Assembly (NCBI GenBank): GCA_910578425.1
Contig: CAJTQX010000021.1
Coordinates: forward strand, 1 to 40,479
Direction: 5' to 3'
DNA: 40,479 nucleotides
From: an uncultured Anaerotignum sp.
GTDB lineage: Bacteria > Bacillota > Clostridia > Lachnospirales > Anaerotignaceae
This document shows positions 7,904 to 13,373 of this stretch, piece after piece. The notes beneath the pieces are model-generated. The model made no database searches, was not told where the DNA came from, and worked only from the letters and a program-made list of their open reading frames with translations. Positions within the stretch are counted from its first letter, which is position 1; every line of letters begins with the position of its first letter. Made by a program: the position numbers and the translations under genes.

Positions 7904-7984
7904 TTACCTTCGATCCAGCCACTTGCAAATGAAGTAAGATACGACACCTGCTCCGACCGAAAGTAAAAAATCCGCAAGATACAT
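7904..7984 (-). CDS. Small membrane peptide, candidate type I toxin, cassette 2
   Basis: A 26 aa peptide MYLADFLLSVGAGV followed by VSYFICKWLDRR, the most divergent of the five copies, with two stop codons in a row (TAA TAA). From AGGAGG to the ATG is 11 nt. An ATT codon directly before the ATG would give 27 residues and the 8 nt spacing seen in cassettes 3 and 4, so the true start may be this rare codon. The 5' stem CUUUCC-AGCA-GGAAGG over the ribosome binding site is conserved. Membrane-toxin role inferred from architecture and antisense context. Confidence 0.75.
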   Translation of the reverse strand: MYLADFLLSVGAGVVSYFICKWLDRR

Positions 7985-8030
7985 AATATGTAACACCTCC
8001 TTCCTGCTGGAAAGAGTCGACAGCGGCACT

Positions 8031-8059
8031 ATTATAGCGGAAAAAAGAGAGAAAGTCTA
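8031..8059 (-). promoter_or_regulatory. Toxin promoter, cassette 2
   Basis: Minus strand TAGACT (8054-8059), 17 bp, TATAAT (8031-8036). Confidence 0.8.
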
Positions 8060-8066
8060 TAGGGAG

Positions 8067-8095
8067 TTGACATTTGTGGCGGCATAGTGTAATAT
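8067..8095 (+). promoter_or_regulatory. Antitoxin RNA promoter, cassette 3
   Basis: TTGACA (8067-8072), 17 bp, TAATAT (8090-8095). Confidence 0.9.
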
Positions 8096-8101
8096 GATGA
8101 T

Positions 8102-8182
8102 AGCGAAAGCGAAATCTGAGAATACATTATGTACACAAAAAGAAACCCCGTATGTTGCCGCATACGGGGTTTCGCCTTGCTT
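8102..8182 (+). ncRNA. Candidate antitoxin RNA, cassette 3
   Basis: The segment 8118-8136 matches the plus strand at 8272-8290 over the toxin 3 start region in 17 of 19 positions. Both differences are A-to-G or C-to-T and keep pairing with the toxin mRNA as G-U. The rest follows cassette 1. Nearly identical to cassette 4, so cross-regulation between these two is expected. Confidence 0.75.
8142..8173. terminator. Shared convergent terminator, cassette 3
   Basis: Perfect 13 bp stem GAAACCCCGTATG (8142-8154) with CATACGGGGTTTC (8161-8173), TTTTTG on the minus strand. Confidence 0.85.
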
Positions 8183-8197
8183 AGGCTGACTGTCGTG

Positions 8198-8281
8198 TCA
8201 CTTCCGGTCCAGCCACTTGCATATGTAATACGAAATTACACCTGCTCCGACCGAAAGGATGAAATCCATTAGAAAATACAC
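8198..8281 (-). CDS. Small membrane peptide, candidate type I toxin, cassette 3 (GTG start)
   Basis: A 27 aa peptide, M(GTG)YFLMDFILSVGAG then VISYYICKWLDRK. The start is read as GTG at 8281 because it lies 8 nt after AGGAGG and gives the same length as cassettes 1 and 5. The in-frame ATG four codons later is 20 nt from the ribosome binding site and would remove part of the hydrophobic span. The ribosome-binding-site hairpin is conserved. Confidence 0.75.
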   Translation of the reverse strand: MYFLMDFILSVGAGVISYYICKWLDRK

Positions 8282-8324
8282 TATGTACACCTCCTTCCTG
8301 CTGGAAAGAGTCGACAGCGGTACT

Positions 8325-8353
8325 ATTATAGCGGAAAAAAGAGAGAAAGTCTA
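8325..8353 (-). promoter_or_regulatory. Toxin promoter, cassette 3
   Basis: Minus strand TAGACT (8348-8353), 17 bp, TATAAT (8325-8330). Confidence 0.8.
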
Positions 8354-8360
8354 TGGGGAG

Positions 8361-8389
8361 TTGACATTTGTGGCGGCATGGTGTAATAT
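8361..8389 (+). promoter_or_regulatory. Antitoxin RNA promoter, cassette 4
   Basis: TTGACA (8361-8366), 17 bp, TAATAT (8384-8389). Confidence 0.9.
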
Positions 8390-8395
8390 GATGAT

Positions 8396-8470
8396 AGCGA
8401 AAGCTGAGAATACATTATGTACACAAAAAGAAACCCCGTATGTTGCCGCATATGGGGTTTCGCCTTGCTT
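8396..8470 (+). ncRNA. Candidate antitoxin RNA, cassette 4
   Basis: The segment 8406-8424 matches the plus strand at 8560-8578 over the toxin 4 start region, with the same two wobble-compatible differences as cassette 3. It lacks a 6 nt piece (GAAATC) present before the pairing segment in cassette 3, so this RNA is slightly shorter. Confidence 0.75.
8430..8461. terminator. Shared convergent terminator, cassette 4
   Basis: Stem GAAACCCCGTATG (8430-8442) with CATATGGGGTTTC (8449-8461). One G-C pair of cassette 3 has become G-T, which still pairs in plus-strand RNA but gives a C-A mismatch in the toxin mRNA. Confidence 0.8.
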
Positions 8471-8485
8471 AGGCTGACTGTCGTG

Positions 8486-8569
8486 TCACTTCCGGTCCAG
8501 CCACTTGCATATGTAATACGAAATTACACCTGCTCCGACCGAAAGGATGAAATCCATTAGAAAATACAC
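8486..8569 (-). CDS. Small membrane peptide, candidate type I toxin, cassette 4 (GTG start)
   Basis: The same 27 aa peptide as cassette 3 from an almost identical sequence, again with a GTG start 8 nt after AGGAGG (8577-8583 region). This is the most recent duplication in the array. Membrane-toxin role inferred as for cassette 1. Confidence 0.75.
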   Translation of the reverse strand: MYFLMDFILSVGAGVISYYICKWLDRK

Positions 8570-8612
8570 TATGTACACCTCCTTCCTGCTGGAAAGAGTC
8601 GACAGCAAAGCT

Positions 8613-8641
8613 ATTATACCCGAGAAGAAAGGCGAAGTCCA
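8613..8641 (-). promoter_or_regulatory. Toxin promoter, cassette 4
   Basis: Minus strand TGGACT (8636-8641), 17 bp, TATAAT (8613-8618). The -35 box overlaps the stem of the terminator at 8639-8666. Confidence 0.7.
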
Positions 8642-8666
8642 TCGAAAAATGTCGATGGGCTTTTTT
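8639..8666 (+). terminator. Plus-strand terminator closing the cassette array
   Basis: CCATCGA (8639-8645) with TCGATGG (8652-8658), then GC and TTTTTT. It replaces the place where a further antitoxin promoter would be expected, and insulates the second S-layer-like gene from array transcription. Confidence 0.75.
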
Positions 8667-8890
8667 AATCAGGCGAAATGTATACAGTATCCAAATATTG
8701 CGCTGTGTGAAGATTTCAAAAAATATTTCGATACGCAATGATACTGGAATTATGCACAAATTGAAATAATGCTAAAAAATAGCGTTTTTCACAAAAAGTG
8801 AAGCTTAAAAACATCACAATATGCAAATATGCTTATGTTTCTGAAACATTTCTGCAATGTTACAGTTCAATTACAACAAAAAGAAACCGC

Positions 8891-8919
8891 TTGCCAAAAA
8901 ATCCCCCGCCATTTATACT
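8891..8919 (+). promoter_or_regulatory. Promoter of S-layer-like gene 2
   Basis: TTGCCA (8891-8896), 17 bp, TATACT (8914-8919), aligned with the promoter of gene 1. An AACATT-TCTGC-AATGTT inverted repeat at about 8847-8863 lies upstream. Leader of about 235 nt, G-rich in its second half (9010-9070) and ending with the AT-rich near-palindrome and AAGGAGG. Confidence 0.65.
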
Positions 8920-9160
8920 GGGCTTGCATGGAAAACCTGTGCAATTTCACCAAAGCCCATCAGGGCGTTTGGCGTGTTGGCGTTCCGGCAGGAAACCTTT
9001 TGAATGGGTGTAAGGCGGAGGGCAGGCGCGGCGGCGGGTCGGCGGCGTGATGAGCGGCGGCGGAAGCGCGCGGGACGAAATGCGTTCGTTTTATAATTAT
9101 ATAACGAATAACGAAGAAGAACGAAGAACAAACAAAAATTCTTAAGGAGGAATGAGACCC

Positions 9161-12100
9161 ATGAAGAAATTTATTTCTTTCGTGATGGCCGCTGCAATGG
9201 TAGCGTCTCTGGTTCCCGCGACAGCGTTCGCAAAGGGCGAAGTGACAGCAACTGCAAGAGTTGTTGACTCTTTGAACATCACCAAAGACGAGGCACAGGA
9301 CCAGCCCACTATCGCAGAAAATGCTGAGTGGACAAAAGATGTCCCCGAGCTGCAGCTGAAGATCACGAACACAGACTACAGGAAGACACAGCCTGAAGAT
9401 GAAACAAAGCTGGATGTAACAGTAACACTGGATGGCGCAAAGTTCACTAAGAAAAACGGCGATCCCCTTCCGGCGTTCACAACAGCAAATGACGCCACGA
9501 TTAGAGCAGCATTGGCGGAATTGGTAAGCATCAAGTATGACAAAGACCGCGGCGGCAGTGCTATGCAGAAATTCTTTGAGAATACTACTGACGGCAAGGC
9601 TATTGTAAAAGTAGATGGCAATGGCGAGATTGATGAGATTATCTCTGAGAACGTTGACAGGGATCCCGATTTCGCAGATGCTGAAAATGCGGCTGGTCTT
9701 GAATGGTTGCTTGATCAGGGCAGGACATTTACAGTAGCAACTAATGCTAGTGAACCTATTTGGTTCATTGATGGCACTACAAAGACAGAGCTCTTTGACG
9801 GAACTGACTTAAAGGTTACCGATAAGGTATTCCTTAATCATCTTGTCAATGATGCAGCTAAGCTGTTCATGGCTGAGGCTGGCGGTGCAGGGAATGCAAC
9901 TGTACTTTCAGCTGCGGCTGATGCTACTAAAAAGTTTAAAGTCACAATTGACAAGACTAACGCTGCGGACGGTACACCGACAACACTTACTGCTGCTAGT
10001 TTGGCGGCTGGGGATGCCACATTTGACTTTGACAAAGATGCGAAGATTGCTCTTGTGACAACCCCCGCTGATGTAAAACAGGGCGATCTGGAAGTAGTTT
10101 CCGCAGGCGATGGTGCTTCCCCGATCGACGGCATCACATGGGAAGTAAAGGATTACGATGAAGACCAGGTTACTTACACATTCACAGGCAGATTTGCAGT
10201 GGATGACGTCATCGTAGTTGACCTTTGCTCCAAGCTGGACAAGACAGGCGCAGGCAAGAACGCGACAGTATCTGTTGACTCCAAGGCAGTAAACAGCGAC
10301 GATCTGGTTTACGTTTCTGTTGAAGGCAGAGGCATCACAGCTACAACAAGGAAAGTTGGCAGCATTGCTGAGGAAGAATTCATCAACCTGGAAAGCGACA
10401 TCAAGGTTAGCTCCACAGTTGGCGATTTCGCTGACAACCAGTGGTTCGAACTGAAGCTCTCCAAAGGCTTTGAATTCAACAAATTCAGCGTTGCTCACGC
10501 TATCGGCCTTGATGACGTTAAATTTGACGGCAACACCGCATATGTGCTCTTCGACAGCGCAAGTGCAACAGATCAGGATTCCTTCACAATCGACAAGAAC
10601 GATGTTGAAATTGAATCCACAACTGCTAAATCCGGTGCTACATGCACAATGACAGTAAAAGCTCTGGATAAAGTAGTGACAAACGTAGACGGCGATTTGG
10701 GCGCAGCTGTACCTGATGCATTCAAGGCTACAACAACAGTTGAAATCCTGAAGGTTGTTGATTACAAAGTAATCCTTTCCGTAGATGAAGATGAAGATGT
10801 TCCTGTAATCTACAGCGGCGTTGACGTTGACAACTATGGCCTGACAGATGACAGCGACCACTGGTCTCTGGAAGTAACAGCTAAAGAATCCTTCCCTGGC
10901 GCATGGTCCATGAGAAAAGGTTTCAACTTTGAACTGCCCGAGCATGTTTATGTTGCGGACATTGATGGTGTAGATGTTACTGGCACAGATAACTTCTACT
11001 GGAACGGCAAAGAAGAGCAGCATGATGTAAGTGAAGCAGACGTAGAGGCAGCTTTCTGGAATGCTTACAGAGAGGGCAGCCATGTTAATTTTGAATTTGC
11101 AAAGAGGGTATTTGACGATGTTGACAGCAGCCTGCGTGACAGAGAATGTGCAGAAATGACATTCAAGTTGAAACTGGTTGCAGACCCTGGTTTTGAGGGC
11201 GATGTAGTTCTGAAGCTGACAGGCGAACTGGTTGACGAGCAGGAAGTAACAATCGCGAAGTTCGTAAAACCTTACGAAGTTAAGGCTGAACAGAACGATA
11301 TGAAGATTGACTACAGATACACAGATATCCCTACAACTATCACAATCACAGAGGCTGAAAAAGGCCTGTGGGCGAAGAATGAAGCTGAGTTCAGGTTCTC
11401 TATCGAAAAGGGCCACATCGAATTTGAGGGCGACCCTACATTCGAAATTGACAGCAAATCCAGCCTGGAGATCAAAGATGACAAGGCTTCCGGCGGCACG
11501 ATTACTTTCACAGTGAAGACTGAATCCGATGAGCCTGCAACAGTAACAATCAAGGATATGCAGCTTTACATGGAAAGAAACATTCCTGCAGGCCCTTACA
11601 AGCTGAAGATTGGTTCTTCCTTGGCTGACAAATACGAAGCACAGATTCTGTTTGCACCTGATAATATGGCTAAAGCAGAAGTTGGCAATGACAGCGGCTA
11701 TCCCGCAGGAAGCGAACCTGCTAAGATAACAAGCCATCCCAGCGATTGCGATAGCACCCATGCAGCAAAAGCTGATAGCTATGTTGGCTGCGTATGCGAT
11801 TACAGCGATACAGTAAAAGAAGCATTCGTAAACGTTATCACAGCTGGTAGAGAAGTTGACGACGCTTCCTTCACAACAAAGGTAGTTGTACCCGTTGGCG
11901 AGAACTACATCGTAGCAGGTGAGAAACAGATTGAGCTGGATACACCCGCTTACATCAACGCTTCTGGCTACACAATGCTGCCTATCAGAGCCGTTGCGAC
12001 AGCTCTTGGCATCAACAACAACAACGTACTGTGGGATCAGCCCACAAAGACAGTTACAATCCTGTACGGCCAGAGAATCATCACAATGACTCAGGGTCAG

Positions 12101-12268
12101 AAGGTTGTATATGTAAATGGTTCCGCAATCCCTGCATCCGCAGCGGTTGAGAACACAAACAGCAGAACATTCCTGCCTATGAGAGACCTGGCTACAGCTC
12201 TTGGCGTAACAGATATCACATGGGATCAGGCTACAAGAACAGCTACACTGAACGGCAGCCAGAAATAA
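9161..12268 (+). CDS. Large S-layer-like exported protein 2 with C-terminal stalk domain
   Basis: A 1035 aa paralogue of the protein at 4299-7412 with the same plan: signal peptide ending PATAFA, a long acidic beta-rich middle (including DEDEDVPVIYSGVDVDNYG and FPGAWSMRKGFNFELPEHVY), and a two-repeat copper-amine-oxidase-N/stalk domain at the end, nearly identical to that of gene 1. The N-terminal third has diverged strongly, and a stretch before the stalk domain is rewritten, with extra Cys (SDCDSTHAAK, GCVCDYS). The start is the ATG at 9161, 10 nt after GGAGG; an ATG at 9152 is too close to it. AGA and ACA codons dominate as in gene 1. Probably a surface-layer or surface-display protein; anchoring unknown. 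Confidence 0.85.
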   Translation: MKKFISFVMAAAMVASLVPATAFAKGEVTATARVVDSLNITKDEAQDQPTIAENAEWTKDVPELQLKITNTDYRKTQPEDETKLDVTVTLDGAKFTKKNGDPLPAFTTANDATIRAALAELVSIKYDKDRGGSAMQKFFENTTDGKAIVKVDGNGEIDEIISENVDRDPDFADAENAAGLEWLLDQGRTFTVATNASEPIWFIDGTTKTELFDGTDLKVTDKVFLNHLVNDAAKLFMAEAGGAGNATVLSAAADATKKFKVTIDKTNAADGTPTTLTAASLAAGDATFDFDKDAKIALVTTPADVKQGDLEVVSAGDGASPIDGITWEVKDYDEDQVTYTFTGRFAVDDVIVVDLCSKLDKTGAGKNATVSVDSKAVNSDDLVYVSVEGRGITATTRKVGSIAEEEFINLESDIKVSSTVGDFADNQWFELKLSKGFEFNKFSVAHAIGLDDVKFDGNTAYVLFDSASATDQDSFTIDKNDVEIESTTAKSGATCTMTVKALDKVVTNVDGDLGAAVPDAFKATTTVEILKVVDYKVILSVDEDEDVPVIYSGVDVDNYGLTDDSDHWSLEVTAKESFPGAWSMRKGFNFELPEHVYVADIDGVDVTGTDNFYWNGKEEQHDVSEADVEAAFWNAYREGSHVNFEFAKRVFDDVDSSLRDRECAEMTFKLKLVADPGFEGDVVLKLTGELVDEQEVTIAKFVKPYEVKAEQNDMKIDYRYTDIPTTITITEAEKGLWAKNEAEFRFSIEKGHIEFEGDPTFEIDSKSSLEIKDDKASGGTITFTVKTESDEPATVTIKDMQLYMERNIPAGPYKLKIGSSLADKYEAQILFAPDNMAKAEVGNDSGYPAGSEPAKITSHPSDCDSTHAAKADSYVGCVCDYSDTVKEAFVNVITAGREVDDASFTTKVVVPVGENYIVAGEKQIELDTPAYINASGYTMLPIRAVATALGINNNNVLWDQPTKTVTILYGQRIITMTQGQKVVYVNGSAIPASAAVENTNSRTFLPMRDLATALGVTDITWDQATRTATLNGSQK

Positions 12269-12308
12269 TTTCTGACCCGCAAAGGTAGAAAGAATGTAGA
12301 ACTGCAAG

Positions 12309-12333
12309 GGGGCCCCGAAAGGGGCTCCTTTTT
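12309..12333 (+). terminator. Terminator of S-layer-like gene 2
   Basis: GGGGCCCC-GAAA-GGGGCTCC stem with TTTTT. The 3' untranslated region is homologous to that of gene 1 for about 70 nt. Confidence 0.93.
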
Positions 12334-12356
12334 CGCGCTGAGATGGCGCGCGACGC

Positions 12357-12385
12357 TTGACATTTTTGGCATGGTGGTGTAATAT
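12357..12385 (+). promoter_or_regulatory. Antitoxin RNA promoter, cassette 5
   Basis: TTGACA (12357-12362), 17 bp, TAATAT (12380-12385). Confidence 0.9.
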
Positions 12386-12391
12386 GATGAT

Positions 12392-12474
12392 AGCGAAAGC
12401 GAAATCCAAAGAAAGAACATGTTTACACCAAAAGAAACCCTGCATGTGTCGGCATGCAGGGTTTCGCTTTGCTC
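12392..12474 (+). ncRNA. Candidate antitoxin RNA, cassette 5
   Basis: The segment 12417-12429 (ACATGTTTACACC) is identical to the plus strand at 12570-12582, over the toxin 5 start codon and upstream spacer. Adjacent GAAAGA is also shared with an offset of one base. Same promoter, mini-hairpin and terminator layout as the array cassettes. Confidence 0.75.
12434..12465. terminator. Shared convergent terminator, cassette 5
   Basis: Perfect 13 bp stem GAAACCCTGCATG (12434-12446) with CATGCAGGGTTTC (12453-12465). Relative to cassettes 2 and 3 the stem has changed on both sides with pairing kept, which argues for selection on the RNA structure. Plus strand continues GCTTTGCT, minus strand TTTTGG. 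Confidence 0.85.
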
Positions 12475-12489
12475 AGGCTGACTGTCGTG

Positions 12490-12573
12490 TCACTTCCGAT
12501 CCAGCCATCTGCATATGTAATACGAGATCACACCTGCTCCGACCGAAAGTAAAAAATCCAAAATGAAAGACAT
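12490..12573 (-). CDS. Small membrane peptide, candidate type I toxin, cassette 5
   Basis: A 27 aa peptide MSFILDFLLSVGAG then VISYYICRWLDRK. The ATG follows a GGGGGG ribosome binding site. The 5' hairpin is kept with changed sequence (CUUUCC with GGAAAG), a compensatory change relative to the array copies. This cassette sits after the terminator of S-layer-like gene 2, exactly as cassette 1 sits after gene 1. Confidence 0.8.
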   Translation of the reverse strand: MSFILDFLLSVGAGVISYYICRWLDRK

Positions 12574-12616
12574 GTTTACACCCCCCTTTCCGCCGGAAAG
12601 AGTCGACAGCAACCAT

Positions 12617-12645
12617 ATTATAGCAGAAAAAGGCAGGGGAGTCCA
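12617..12645 (-). promoter_or_regulatory. Toxin promoter, cassette 5
   Basis: Minus strand TGGACT (12640-12645), 17 bp, TATAAT (12617-12622). Confidence 0.8.
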
Positions 12646-12670
12646 TGAAGGAGCTGGTATTTTACCCATC

Positions 12671-12704
12671 AAAAAACGTCCATGGATTTAGGACCCTATG
12701 GACG
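12671..12704 (-). terminator. Terminator of the mre-pbp-minC operon
   Basis: On the minus strand CGTCCAT ... ATGGACG stem (12698-12704 with 12677-12683) followed by TTTTTT (12671-12676), just after the minC stop codon. Confidence 0.85.
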
Positions 12705-12721
12705 CTTTTATTCCGGCGGTT

Positions 12722-13354
12722 TTACGCCAAAGCCATTACGAATATCTGCCCCTGCTGGATAAATGCATATTCCGGCGGTTTGGGCCCTTTTTTATTTTCC
12801 TCGGGAAAACGCGTGATGATATCCGCAATACGCAGTTGTACGGGTGCCATATAGACTGCCGCGATAAAGGCGTCCGCCATGCCTTTGCAGCCCGCATGCG
12901 CCATGCCCTTCAACTGCCCCAGCACGATGATATTTCCGCTTGCCTTGATTTCCGCGCCGGGGTTTACATCCCCCACAATGACAAGGCTGCCGTCAAATTC
13001 AATCTTCTGCCCATTGCGCAGAGAGCCTTTGTGGTATTTCGTCAGGTTGTGCGGCGCCATTTCCTTCTCCATCAGGTCGGAAAGCTGCTTCAGCTCATTA
13101 TTTTCCGTTTTCAGGAACGTAATTTCCATAGAGGTATGCTCGGTGATGATTTGGAACAGCGTGTCCTCCTCCTCCTCGGAAAAGCTGCGTCCCTTAAACG
13201 CCAAAGAGGTCTTAACGTTGTCGAAAAACTTCCCCGCTTCTTCGACTTTCTTTTCCAGCTGCTGGCATAGCTCCTCAAAGGGCGCGTCCGCGTCAAACAG
13301 AACCGTTACGCCGTCTTTTGTGCCTTTGAATATTACATAGTTTTCCTGATTCAT
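12722..13354 (-). CDS. minC: Septum site-determining protein MinC
   Basis: A 210 aa inhibitor of FtsZ assembly that keeps division away from the poles. The N-terminal domain (VIFKGTKDGVTVLFD...) is followed by a charged linker and the C-terminal beta-helix domain with the family pattern NGQKIEFDGSLVIVGDVNPG and LGQLKGMAHAGCKGMADAFI, the part that binds MinD. Length is normal. AGGAGG lies before the ATG, and it is the last gene of the mreBCD-PBP2-minC run, 19 nt after the PBP2 stop. In most clostridia minD and minE follow directly. Here a terminator and a toxin-antitoxin-like cassette follow, so minD must be elsewhere or absent. Confidence 0.93.
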   Translation of the reverse strand: MNQENYVIFKGTKDGVTVLFDADAPFEELCQQLEKKVEEAGKFFDNVKTSLAFKGRSFSEEEEDTLFQIITEHTSMEITFLKTENNELKQLSDLMEKEMAPHNLTKYHKGSLRNGQKIEFDGSLVIVGDVNPGAEIKASGNIIVLGQLKGMAHAGCKGMADAFIAAVYMAPVQLRIADIITRFPEENKKGPKPPEYAFIQQGQIFVMALA

Positions 13355-13373
13355 TTTCTTCCCCTCCTGTAAC

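Larger units (their letters stand above)
7479..8641. repeat. Tandem array of four type I toxin-antitoxin-like cassettes
   Basis: Four direct copies of a roughly 290 bp unit (starting near 7479, 7773, 8067 and 8361). Each unit contains, in order, a plus-strand promoter, a small RNA, an inverted-repeat terminator, a minus-strand 26-27 codon frame with AGGAGG, a 5' hairpin, and a minus-strand promoter. A fifth unit lies at 12357-12645 after the second S-layer-like gene. Units 3 and 4 are almost identical. Confidence 0.9.

Noticed and set aside
8259..8477. Plus-strand frames of 64-72 codons running through the cassettes
   Set aside because: They read antisense through toxin, hairpin and promoter elements of several parts and repeat only because the DNA repeats. 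The minus-strand 27-codon frames have the ribosome binding sites and promoters.
7479..8641. CRISPR-like array
   Set aside because: The repeat period is about 290 bp with coding and promoter content. There are no short 28-37 bp repeats with unique spacers and no cas genes.
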